This document shows, piece after piece, positions 43,545-53,000 of a DNA stretch of 64,000 bases. Under the pieces are notes generated by a model. It did no database searches and was not told where the DNA came from. It was given only the letters and a program-made list of their open reading frames with translations. The stretch is from DATHTS01 sp041940425 (lineage in GTDB: Bacteria; Acidobacteriota; Blastocatellia; Pyrinomonadales; Pyrinomonadaceae), in NCBI GenBank assembly GCA_041940425.1, contig JBGTSF010000014.1:7965-71964 (forward strand), read 5' to 3'. How positions within the stretch are numbered: the stretch's first letter is position 1; each line of letters begins with the position of its first letter. The position numbers were made by a program, and so were the translations under genes.

Positions 43545-43590
43545 AAGCCAGTCGTATGCTCTTTCAAAAGCGCGGCTGGCTTTTTTCTTT
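43545..43590 (+). terminator. Lysine-riboswitch terminator abutting the lysC start
   Basis: AAGCCAG (43545-43551) pairs with CTGGCTT (43576-43582), then TTTTTTCTTTTT to two bases before ATG 43593. Expression platform of the riboswitch. Confidence 0.85.
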
Positions 43591-43592
43591 TT

Positions 43593-44963
43593 ATGACGAG
43601 TATAAAACCGACGGTAATGAAATTTGGCGGCACGAGCGTGCAGGACGCGGAGGCGTTTGCGCGTGTCGCTTCGATTGTGGCGGGCGAAAAGGAAAATTCG
43701 CCGGTCGTCGTAACTTCGGCGATGTCGAAAGTTACTGATGCGCTTCTTAATGCTTTTGAAACGGCGAAACGCGGCGAAGTCGAAAACGCTATTCTTTCGC
43801 TCGAACCGCATTTTGAACGTCATCGCGCCGTTTCGCGCGAATTGACAAGCGAAGCACAGCAGAAACTTTTCGAGGTCGAACTGAAATTTGCCGAGCAGGA
43901 ATTAGGCGATCTTTTGATGCGCGTGTCGCGCCGAAGCCTGCCGCTTTCGATGCTCAAAGACGCGATCGTTTCCTATGGCGAACAGCTTTCATCAAGACTT
44001 TTAGCGGAAGTTTTTAAAGCGAAAAATCTGAACGCACGGCAGATGGACTCGCGCCGTCTGATCGTTACGGACGACGAATACGGCGCGGCAACGCCGATCT
44101 GGGATGAAACGGAAAAGCTCATCAAACTGGAACTCGAAAATCTGCTCGAAGCGGGCGAGATTCCCGTCCTCGGCGGTTTTATTGCGGCGAGCCGAGGCGG
44201 TGAAACGACCGTCTTAGGTCGCGGCGGTTCGGATTATTCGGCGGCTCTCGTCGGCGCGGCTTTGCGGGCGCGGGAAATTCAAATCTGGACGGACGTAACC
44301 GGCGTTCTGACGTGCGACCCGCGCATCTGTCCCGAAGCGAAAACCTTAAAAACTCTTTCGTATGAAGAAGCGGCGGAACTCGCCTATTTCGGCGCGAAAG
44401 TCCTGCATCCGAAAACGATCAAACCGGCGGTTGATTACCGCATTCCGGTGCGCGTCTGCAATTCGCATGCGCCCGGCGAGCGCGGCACGATGATTCTCTT
44501 TGAGACCGAAAAAATCCCGAACACGATCAAATCAATCGCGCATAAAACCGGAATTACAATCCTCAGAATTTCATCGGCGCGAATGCTCGGCGCGTTCGGT
44601 TTTATGGCGGCACTTTTTCAAATCTTCGAACGCTACCGCGTCGTCATTGATGTCATCTCGACCTCGGAAGTTTCCGTCGCTCTGACGCTCGATAACACAG
44701 ATTCGCTCGAACAGGTCGTTGCGGAATTAAAACGTCTCGGCGATGTCGAGATCGAACACGACAACGCCGTCGTCTGCGTCGTCGGCGAAGGTCTTCGGGC
44801 TTCATCAGGTTTGGCTTCAAAAATATTTTCGACCATCGAAGACGTTCCGATCTCCCTGATTTCACACGGCGCGTCGAGCGTTAATATTACGTTCGTGATT
44901 AAGGAAGACAGAGTGAAAGATGTGATAAAAAGATTACACGATGAATTTTTTACAAATCAATGA
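43593..44963 (+). CDS. lysC: Aspartate kinase
   Basis: 456 residues, 43593 start. First step of the lysine/threonine/methionine branch. KFGGTSV at the N-terminus, GRGGSDYSAAL and the regulatory ACT pair (ITILRISSARMLGAFGFMA and DVEIEHDNAVVCVVGEG) are seen. Controlled by the lysine riboswitch directly upstream. Its stop is overlapped by 4 bp by the next gene (ATGA). Confidence 0.96.
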   Translation: MTSIKPTVMKFGGTSVQDAEAFARVASIVAGEKENSPVVVTSAMSKVTDALLNAFETAKRGEVENAILSLEPHFERHRAVSRELTSEAQQKLFEVELKFAEQELGDLLMRVSRRSLPLSMLKDAIVSYGEQLSSRLLAEVFKAKNLNARQMDSRRLIVTDDEYGAATPIWDETEKLIKLELENLLEAGEIPVLGGFIAASRGGETTVLGRGGSDYSAALVGAALRAREIQIWTDVTGVLTCDPRICPEAKTLKTLSYEEAAELAYFGAKVLHPKTIKPAVDYRIPVRVCNSHAPGERGTMILFETEKIPNTIKSIAHKTGITILRISSARMLGAFGFMAALFQIFERYRVVIDVISTSEVSVALTLDNTDSLEQVVAELKRLGDVEIEHDNAVVCVVGEGLRASSGLASKIFSTIEDVPISLISHGASSVNITFVIKEDRVKDVIKRLHDEFFTNQ

Positions 44964-45400
44964 GCGAATATATTGAGTTTGAAATAAATGATCCGGCAAG
45001 ATTTCAAATGTTACAAGAGGCTTTTCAGAAAATTAAAACTGATAAAGACAGAAACTCATTTGAAGATGAAAACGTATATTTGCGATTTTTCGATGAAAAA
45101 GCAAAATATTATTTTGGCTGGTATTCAGAAAAGGAAAATAAAGAATGGTCGGAAAAATGGTTCTCTACACCGCTTGAAAATCGTTGGACAAATCCGAACT
45201 TGGAGAGAAAATGGATTTTTGGTTCGATGATAGAAATGTTTAAAGATGGTGAATATGAATTATTGTCTTGCGAAAAGGTTTCCGATAAAATCGGCAGATT
45301 ATGTTATAAACCTTTCTCATTTCCTTACGGCGGAACAGGTTGTATGAAGGCTTTAATTGAATCATTCGGTTTCGAGATTGTAGAAGTCAGCGATGAGTAA
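44960..45400 (+). CDS. Hypothetical protein coupled to lysC
   Basis: 146 residues, AT-rich (about 35% GC), not recognised. Charged and aromatic-rich (YYFGWYSEKENKEWSEKWFS, YGGTGCMKALIESFGFEIVE). No signal or membrane segment. It overlaps lysC by 4 bp, and its base composition is unlike lysC, so it may have been acquired late. Confidence 0.6.
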   Translation: MSEYIEFEINDPARFQMLQEAFQKIKTDKDRNSFEDENVYLRFFDEKAKYYFGWYSEKENKEWSEKWFSTPLENRWTNPNLERKWIFGSMIEMFKDGEYELLSCEKVSDKIGRLCYKPFSFPYGGTGCMKALIESFGFEIVEVSDE

Positions 45401-45450
45401 ATTCTTAACTATGTAATTTTTGCTACAATCGGTGAAAGGAGTTTAAGAAA

Positions 45451-45708
45451 ATGGCAGAAACATTAGTTGAAGAAAAAAGCGCAGAGAAAGATGTTTACGG
45501 CATTACGCCCGAAGTGCGGGAAAAGTATCGCAAAAAATTGGAAGAAATGATTAAAGCGCAAGAAATAAAAGCCGTAAAAACCAAAAAAGATTTATACCGC
45601 CGTTCCGAAGACAGTGAACAAACTCAGGAAGAAATCCGCGCCGAAGTGGACGAATTTTTGCAAATGTTGGAAGAAGACCGAAAACTGTCTCTGGAGCGTG
45701 AGCGATGA
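45451..45708 (+). CDS. Antitoxin partner of the PIN-domain toxin
   Basis: 85 residues, charged and helical, starting 10 bp after GAAAGGAG (45433-45440) and with a -10-like TACAAT at 45424. A long Glu/Lys region (REKYRKKLEEMIKAQEIKAV) and C-terminal RAEVDEFLQMLEEDR. Small size and position before a PIN gene with a 4-bp overlap suggest a VapB-like antitoxin, although no AbrB, PHD or RHH fold is recognisable. Confidence 0.65.
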   Translation: MAETLVEEKSAEKDVYGITPEVREKYRKKLEEMIKAQEIKAVKTKKDLYRRSEDSEQTQEEIRAEVDEFLQMLEEDRKLSLERER

Positions 45709-46100
45709 ATCTTTTGATTGATACGAATATTATTTCGTTCATTTACAAAAAAGATTCGCGGGCGGCTTTGTATGAACCTCATTTGGAAGAAAATTTTTGG
45801 CTTATCTCATTTATGTCTTTAGCCGAATTGAAACTTTGGACGACAAAAAATAATTGGGGCGAAAAAAGAAAAAAGCATTTTTCGGAATTTTTAACAGATT
45901 ATCTCGTAATTTACCCTGACGAAAAACTCTGCGAAATCTGGGCTAACATTAAAAGCGACGCACACAAATACGGCAATCCGATTGATACGGCTGACGCTTG
46001 GGTGGCGGCGGTCGCGCTTCTTTTTGACGTTCCGCTCGTAACTCACAACCGCAGACATTTTCACGCGGTCAAAAATCTGCAAATTATTTCTGAAGAATAA
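45705..46100 (+). CDS. PIN-domain toxin, VapC-like
   Basis: 131 residues. Acidic PIN residues: Asp6 (LLIDTN), Glu41 (MSLAELKLW), Asp94 and Asp97 (PIDTADAWVAA). The C-terminus LVTHNRRHFHAVKNL is typical. VapC proteins cleave RNA, often tRNA or rRNA. The ATG overlaps the stop of the upstream gene, so translation is coupled. Confidence 0.88.
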   Translation: MNLLIDTNIISFIYKKDSRAALYEPHLEENFWLISFMSLAELKLWTTKNNWGEKRKKHFSEFLTDYLVIYPDEKLCEIWANIKSDAHKYGNPIDTADAWVAAVALLFDVPLVTHNRRHFHAVKNLQIISEE

Positions 46101-46112
46101 AATTTATCGCAG

Positions 46113-46145
46113 TTAACCCGCCCGCTACCGCAGGCGGTTCTGACC
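46113..46145. repeat. Intergenic copy of the GTCAGAACCG palindrome
   Basis: 33 bp identical to the segment inside ygfZ (19729-19761). It lies between the PIN gene and thyA. Confidence 0.9.
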
Positions 46146-46940
46146 TTAAACCGCAATCGGCGCGGCGATTGACTTGTGTGATTGATAGCCGACGATCTCG
46201 AAATCTTCAAATTTGTAATCGAAAATCGAATCGGGTTTGCGCTTTATTTCCAGTTTCGGCAAAGGGAAAGGTGCGCGCGAAAGCTGGCTTTCGACCTGTT
46301 CGAGATGATTGAGATAAATATGACAATCGCCGCCCGTCCAGATGAAATCGCCAACTTCGAGGTCGCATTGTTGAGCGATCATGTGAGTCAGAAGCGCGTA
46401 GGAAACGATGTTATACGGCACGCCTAAGAATGAATCGCACGAGCGTTGGTAAAGCTGACAGGAGAGTTTTCCGTTTGCTACATAAAATTGAAAAAGCGCG
46501 TGGCACGGCATCAGAGCCATTTCGTCCAATTCGCCGACATTCCACGCCGATACGACCAGACGGCGCGAATCGGGATTGGTTTTAATCTCATTTATCAGCC
46601 ATTCGATCTGATTGACGACGCGCCCGTCCACGGTTTCCCAATTCGTCCATTGCTTTCCGTAAACCGGACCGAGATCGCCGTTCGCGTCCGCCCATTCGTC
46701 CCAGATCGTTACGCCGTTATCATTTAAATATTTAATGTTCGTATCGCCTTTTAAGAACCAGAGAAGTTCGTGAATGATCGAGCGGAAATGCAGTTTTTTG
46801 GTCGTTACAGCAGGGAAACCTTTTTGCAAATCAAACCGCATCTGATACCCGAAAACGCTGATCGTGCCTGTGCCTGTGCGGTCTTCTTTCCGCACGCCGT
46901 TTTCCAAAATGTGTTTTAAATAGTCGTGATACTGTTTCAT
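46146..46940 (-). CDS. thyA: Thymidylate synthase ThyA
   Basis: 264 residues, exactly the E. coli length. dUMP to dTMP with methylene-THF. MALMPCHALFQFYV holds the nucleophile Cys146; RTGTGTISVFGYQM, QRSCDSFLGVPYN and WTGGDCHIYLNH are conserved. No folA nearby on this strand. Confidence 0.98.
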   Translation of the reverse strand: MKQYHDYLKHILENGVRKEDRTGTGTISVFGYQMRFDLQKGFPAVTTKKLHFRSIIHELLWFLKGDTNIKYLNDNGVTIWDEWADANGDLGPVYGKQWTNWETVDGRVVNQIEWLINEIKTNPDSRRLVVSAWNVGELDEMALMPCHALFQFYVANGKLSCQLYQRSCDSFLGVPYNIVSYALLTHMIAQQCDLEVGDFIWTGGDCHIYLNHLEQVESQLSRAPFPLPKLEIKRKPDSIFDYKFEDFEIVGYQSHKSIAAPIAV

Positions 46941-47181
46941 AAAAATGCGAACCGTAGATGGAAAATTTAGATATTTCTAAAATACTCATTCCGTTTTGAA
47001 ACGGCAACAATTGAAAGACAAAATCATTCGGCGGTGATGTCAATTTGCGTTATAAAATTTGAAAGAATGAATTCACCGCCGAGACGCGGAGGTTACGCGG
47101 AGAACGCTGAAATTTTCTCTGCGCCGGTTAGCGCCGAACTCTTCGGTGCGGCATCTGCCGCTTTCGTTTCCGGTTTTTACG

Positions 47182-48423
47182 TTACTCGAAACTGAGCGCG
47201 TCAATCGGATCGAGCCGCGCCGCTTTCCACGCCGGATAGAGACCGAAAACGATTCCGACGAGAGCCGACACGCCCAATCCGACGAGAATCGCCCAAAACG
47301 GAACGAAGGCGGGAAGCGGCGAAAATTTATTCATCAAAAGACTGGCAATTTCTCCGATTATCAAACCGATCACGCCGCCGATGCCGGTCAATACGACCGC
47401 TTCGATCAGGAATTGCGAAAGGATGCTTTTCTGCGTCGCGCCGACCGCTTTGCGGATGCCGATCTCTTTTGTTCTTTCCGTGACGGAAACAAGCATAATA
47501 TTCATCACGCCGATGCCGCCGATCATCAAAGCGACTGCGGAAATCGCGGTCAAAACGAGATAAGTCGCGCCTGTCAATTGATTGTAAATATCCAGAAGCG
47601 CGTCTTGCGACGAGATAAAAAAATTGTCCGGCCCGTCCGATTTTACGCCGCGCCGTCGGCGCAAAATCTCGCGCATTTCTTCGGTCGCCTGACCGACTTT
47701 CGAGCGGTCGGTCGGTCGAACGATGATGACAAAAACCATCTGCGGATACGGAATGTCGCGCCAGTATTTTTGAAACGTCGTCAGCGGAATAAAAACCGAA
47801 TTGTCGCGCGATTGACCGAAGACCGCGCCGAGATCGCCCATCACGCCGACGACCGAAAACGGGCGACCGCCGATCTTGACATCTTTTCCTATCGGCTCTT
47901 CGTTCGGAAAAAGCGCGCCCACGACATCTTTGCCGAGAACGACGACGTTTGTCCGGTATTGCAGATCGAGTTCGGTGATAAAACGTCCGCTTCCGACATA
48001 CTGCGAATGAACTTCCTCGTAATCCGGCACCGCGCCGATCAGGATCGGCGTGTCGGTTTGTTTATCACGATAGACGACCGTTTCCGAAATCGTCCGCTGA
48101 AGCGGCGAAACGCCGATGATCGAACTCATTTCGCGGCGCAGTGCGTCGGCATCTTCGAGCGTCAGATCGTTTCGCGTTCGCTCTTCCTGCGTCGGCTGGC
48201 GACCGAATGAGCCGTCGAATTTTGTCGCGTAGATGATATTCGAGCCGATTGATTCGAGTTGTTCGGCAAACGAGCGGTTTAACCCTTGAATGATCGAAAC
48301 CATAAACATGATCGTAACGACTCCGACCGTTACGCCTAAGATAGTCAAGCCCGAACGTATCTTGTTGGCGCGAAGCGTATCTAATGCCATCGCCGCCGAT
48401 TCCTTGTAATCGTCAAAATTCAT
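47182..48423 (-). CDS. ABC transporter permease, MacB type (second gene)
   Basis: 413 residues from ATG 48423. Cytoplasmic N-terminal helix, first membrane segment (SGLTILGVTVGVVTIMFMVS), periplasmic MacB_PCD region with GRFITELD, and FtsX-like C-terminus with three membrane segments (LTAISAVALMIGGIGVMNIM, ERTKEIGIRKAVGA, LYPAWKAARLDP). No ATPase or membrane-fusion gene in view. Ends 8 bp after the gene at 48431, so the two permeases are one transcript. Confidence 0.9.
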   Translation of the reverse strand: MNFDDYKESAAMALDTLRANKIRSGLTILGVTVGVVTIMFMVSIIQGLNRSFAEQLESIGSNIIYATKFDGSFGRQPTQEERTRNDLTLEDADALRREMSSIIGVSPLQRTISETVVYRDKQTDTPILIGAVPDYEEVHSQYVGSGRFITELDLQYRTNVVVLGKDVVGALFPNEEPIGKDVKIGGRPFSVVGVMGDLGAVFGQSRDNSVFIPLTTFQKYWRDIPYPQMVFVIIVRPTDRSKVGQATEEMREILRRRRGVKSDGPDNFFISSQDALLDIYNQLTGATYLVLTAISAVALMIGGIGVMNIMLVSVTERTKEIGIRKAVGATQKSILSQFLIEAVVLTGIGGVIGLIIGEIASLLMNKFSPLPAFVPFWAILVGLGVSALVGIVFGLYPAWKAARLDPIDALSFE

Positions 48424-48430
48424 CTCTTGT

Positions 48431-49774
48431 TTATTCCCTCCGCATCGCCTCGACCGGATCGAGCGCGGCGGCTTGCCACGCCGGATAGATGCCGCTGACG
48501 ATTCCGACCAAAGACGACACACCGACACCTAAAACGACCGACCAGATATTAAAAAGATACGGAAAACCGATCAGAAACGAGATCAGATTGGCGAGAGAAA
48601 ATCCCGCCAAAACGCCGAGCAAACCGCCGACCGACGCGATGACGACCGCTTCGATCAAAAACTGCGAGAGAATGTCCTGCCGCCGCGCGCCGACCGCTTT
48701 TCTCAGTCCGATCTCTTTCGTTCGCTCGGTTACGGAGACGAGCATGATATTCATCACGACGATGCCGCCGACGATCAGCGAAATTGCCGAAACGCCGATC
48801 GTTACGAGATAAATATTGTCGGTCGCGTCCTTGTAAAGCCCGATAAAAACGTCGGAAGACTCGACCGAAAAACCTTCGTCTTCTTCTTTTTTGCCGTCAA
48901 CAAAGGTCGTAATTTTCCCGCGCCGCGAGCGCATGATCGTTCTCACCTGATCCTGCGCCGCTTCCATTTCGGCGGCATCGGCGACCTGAATATTAACGGT
49001 CAGAGATTCGCGGCGCGGAAAAACTTTCTGCGCGGTTTGAAACGGGATCAAAACGAAATTGTCGCGCGAAACTCCGAAAATAGAACCGAGCGAAACCGAC
49101 ACGCCGATCACCCGAAAAACCGTCCCGCGCACTTTTATTTCCCTGCCGATCACCGCTTCGGGCGCGGCATCATTGAAAATATTTTTCACGATGTCCGCGC
49201 CGATGACGGCGATGTATTGTCCGCTCGTGTCTTCGTTCTGCGTCCAGCTTCGGCCCGCTTCGATCTCGATGTCTTCTATCTCGAAACTCGACAAAGTTAT
49301 TCCGCGCACCGAAACATTTTCGATTTCCTTTTCTTCGTATTTAACCGTTCCGCTGTCATTAACCGAATAACCGACTCGCCAACACGCGCGGCACAGACGC
49401 GCAACCGCGCCGGCATCTTCTTCGGTTATGTCCTTGCGCTTAGCGGCTTTGATAAATTCCTCGCGGCTCGTGATGACGCCCGGATTTTTGGAAAGCGTGA
49501 AAACGGTCGAGCCCTGCGATGAAAAGGTATTTGAAACCGTCTGATTCAAGCCTTCGATGATCGTGACGACGGCGATGATCGCCGCCACGCCGACGATGAT
49601 GCCGAGAAGCGTCAGAAAAGTGCGGAGCTTGTTGGCGCGCAGGTTTTCGAGCGAAAGCCGGAAGATCGAAGCGAACAGCGTCAGGGATTTTGCAAACGAC
49701 AACGAAGCCGTAATCCGGTTTCGCCACGCTTTTTTAATATCTTGATTCGATTGTTTTCGGGCGTCCGCGTTCAC
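48431..49774 (-). CDS. ABC transporter permease, MacB type (first gene)
   Basis: 447 residues from GTG 49774. Same architecture as its neighbour: LRTFLTLLGIIVGVAAIIAVV, periplasmic domain, then VTIGVSAISLIVGGIVVMNI, ERTKEIGLRKAVGA and IYPAWQAAALDP. The two share about half of their sequence, so they are paralogues. With one permease pair and no ATPase, an ATPase encoded elsewhere must serve them. Confidence 0.9.
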   Translation of the reverse strand: MNADARKQSNQDIKKAWRNRITASLSFAKSLTLFASIFRLSLENLRANKLRTFLTLLGIIVGVAAIIAVVTIIEGLNQTVSNTFSSQGSTVFTLSKNPGVITSREEFIKAAKRKDITEEDAGAVARLCRACWRVGYSVNDSGTVKYEEKEIENVSVRGITLSSFEIEDIEIEAGRSWTQNEDTSGQYIAVIGADIVKNIFNDAAPEAVIGREIKVRGTVFRVIGVSVSLGSIFGVSRDNFVLIPFQTAQKVFPRRESLTVNIQVADAAEMEAAQDQVRTIMRSRRGKITTFVDGKKEEDEGFSVESSDVFIGLYKDATDNIYLVTIGVSAISLIVGGIVVMNIMLVSVTERTKEIGLRKAVGARRQDILSQFLIEAVVIASVGGLLGVLAGFSLANLISFLIGFPYLFNIWSVVLGVGVSSLVGIVSGIYPAWQAAALDPVEAMRRE

Positions 49775-49994
49775 TAATATTTATACAATTTTACGTTTCG
49801 TTTTGTTTCGATTTTCGAACTGAATAATGCAATGATTATACCGGAATGTAAATAGATTGAAGCCTTAATTTATAAGGTGTTTGAGCTTTTCGGCGCGGAA
49901 TTTTCCGCGATCGGAGCGCGAAACGTTTCACGCTTTTTCGACAAAATTTGAAGTTAAAGCTATTTAGACCAAGCTGCCGGTTATTAAAAATTTT

Positions 49995-50027
49995 GCGGTT
50001 TTGCCGCGCATCGGGCGGCAAAACCGC
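49995..50027 (-). terminator. Possible terminator of the hybrid kinase
   Basis: Perfect 13-bp stem GCGGTTTTGCCGC / GCGGCAAAACCGC around GCATCGG, just after the kinase stop. On the minus strand the stem is followed by AAAATTTTTAAT. Confidence 0.6.
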
Positions 50028-50043
50028 GTAACTGCACATTACG

Positions 50044-53000
50044 TTATTTGTGATTATCGCGGTTGGCGAGACTTGCTACGACCGTGAGCAGTTCGGCAGG
50101 TTCGATGGGTTTTGTAACGTGCATCTGAAAGCCGGACGAAAGTATCCGCAAGCGGTCTTCGATGCGGGCGTAAGCCGTCAGCGCGACTGCCGGAATGCGA
50201 CCGCCGTGTTCGGGCGCGAGTCGTCTTATTTGTTTTATCAGTTCGTAACCGTCGCGCTCCGGCATTCCGATGTCGCTGATGAGGATGTCGAATTTGTTCG
50301 ATTTAAAAATTTCCAACGCTTCTTCCGCCGAAGCCGCACTGCCGACCGCCGCGCCGCAGTTCGTAAAAATATATTCGAGCATCGTCCGCGTGTCGGGTTC
50401 GTCATCAACTACCAGGATGCGCAGATTCTTTACTTCTTCGGGACATCTGATAAAAACATCGCCGCCGCCCGCCGGATAAATTCTCTCGGACGGTATTTCT
50501 TTTGTAAAAGACATCTCTTTTGACTGAATGACCGTTATCGGAAGCGCGACTGTAAAAACCGCGCCTTTGCCGATTCCATCACTTTTCGCGTCAACGCTCC
50601 CGCCGTGAAGTTCGACCAGATGACGGACGATTGCCAAGCCTAGTCCCAGTCCGCCGTATTTGCGCGTCGTCGAGCTGTCGCTCTGACGGAAACGCTCGAA
50701 AATATAGGGCAAAGTTTCCGCGTCAATGCCGATGCCGTTGTCTTCGACCGTGATCTCGACGTGCGAATTGATGCGTTCAAGCTTGATGCGCACGCGCCCG
50801 TCCTTCGGCGTAAATTTGATCGAATTGGAAAGCAGATTCCAGATGATCTGCTGAAGCCGGTCGGGATCGCCGGAAACTATCGCGTTCGAATCAATGATCT
50901 TTTGCAGACGGATATTTTTCGCCTCCGCTGCCGGACGCACTGATTCGATCGCCATTTCGATCACGTTGTCTAACTCGACCGGGCGCACATCGAGCCGGAG
51001 TTTCCCGCTTGTTATGCGCGAAACGTCGAGAATGTCTTCGATCAATTGCGATTGGGCTTTGGCGTTGCGTTCGATGGTTTCGATGGCGCGGCTTGTCTGC
51101 TCAATGGGAATTTTCCCGTCTTTGAGCAGACGCGACCAGCCCAGAATAGAAGAAAGCGGCGTGCGGAGTTCGTGCGAAAGCGTAGCGAGAAATTCGTCCT
51201 TCATACGGTTTGCCTGTTCGGCTTCGGCACGCGCCGTTTTTTCGCTCCAGAGAAGCTGTTCGCGTTCGGATTCGATCAATTTATTTTCGGTAATATCGAG
51301 CGTTACGCCGTCGAAACGATACGGCGCGCCCTTTTCATCGTAAAAACCGCGACCGATGGCGCGGATGTATTTGACGCGGTCGTCATCGGGATTGACCGTC
51401 CGGTAAACGACGTCATAAATGGTCTGTTTGGCGATTGATTCTTCGATCGCCAGACGCGTTCTTTCGCGGTCGTCCGGGTGAATTATGCGGTAAAACTCGT
51501 CAATCGTCACGACCGCATCCGCCGGCAGCCAGAAATGCTCTTTGGTCAGATCGCTCCAATTCAAAACGTCGAACGGCAGATCGCAATACCAGAGTCCGAG
51601 CTGCGAAGCGTCAATCGCCAATTCCAATCTGTCCTGACTGAGCCGCAGAGCTTCTTCGGCATTTTTCCGTTCGGTAACGTCCTGCATCGCGCCGAGCATC
51701 CTGACGGGCTGCCCATCGCGGTGAACGGCAAGCCCGCGGTCGAAAACGTATTTGTAACTGCCGTCGGCGCACAGAAAACGATATTCGTCCGACCAGTTTT
51801 CGCCGCCGTTATCAATCACGGCGTGAATGCCGGAAACGACGCGTTCGCGGTCTTCGGGGTGAATATGCTCATACCACCAATCCGCCGTTTGACCGACCTG
51901 TTCGCTCTTAAAACCGAACATTGTCTTCACAGCCCGGTTCCACCAGACATCATTGGTCTGCAGATTCCAATCCCAGATGGCGTCGTTGGTCGCGCGCGTA
52001 ACGAGCTGAAAACGCTCATCGCTTTCCTGTAAATTCGCTTCCGTCTGTTTTCGCTCAATGGCGTTGGCAATCGAATTTGCTACGTTCGACATCGCCTGCA
52101 GAACGGTTTCGGTCAGTGTCCGCCGCGAAAAAGCGCACATCACACCGACCAATCTTTCTTCAACGACCAGAGGATAGCCGGCAAACGCGGTCATCTGCTC
52201 GCTCCGCGCCCAATCCTTATCGCTGATATGCGGATCGTTCGGCACGTCATTGGTCAGGTGCGGCTGACGCTCTTCGGCGATCTTGCCGATCTTGTATTCC
52301 CCGACGCGGATACGCGAATGCGCGCCGTCAAGATGCGTGTAGATTCCCGAACTCGCTTCAAGCACAAGCGTTTCGCCGCTTTTGTCAAGCGTCCAAATTC
52401 GCGCAAAAGCGACGTCGAGATGTTCGACCAGCGCGTCGGTGCAGTATTTTAAAAGCTGCGGCAGATCCTCGCGGCGGTTGAGCGCGATGCCGATGTCGCC
52501 GCTCATAGAAGCCATCCGCGCCCGTTCGGAAATTTCCGCCTGGGCTTTTTTAAAGTTCGTTACATCAACGTTGATGCCGGTCATTTTTGACGGCTGACTT
52601 TCCGCGTCGTATTCGAAACGCGCCCGCCCGTAAAACCAGCGGCGCGTCCCGTCGGGCAAAACGGCGCGGAACTCGTAATCGAAAAAATCGTCTTTTCGGG
52701 CGAGAGCTTCCTCGATGCTTTTGACGACCTGCGCGGCATCTTCCGGCACGACGCGCTTTGCCCATGAATCGAAGTCGCCCTCGAACGTGCCGACCGGCAC
52801 GCCGTACATTTCTTCCAGTTCCGGCGACCAGATATTGACATTCTTTTTAATGTCCCATTCAAACGTTCCGGCGCGTCCGGCTTGCAGCGCGAGCGCGAGC
52901 CGCTGCTGGCTTTCCCGCAGGTCTTCTTCCGATTGGCGGCGGCTCGTGATGTCGAGCGTTACGCCGTTCATGACGAGCGGATTGCCGTCGTTGTCGTAAA

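Noticed and set aside
47146..48210. 354-residue plus-strand frame opposite the MacB-type permease
   Set aside because: Asp/Arg/His-rich antisense shadow of a clear membrane protein gene.
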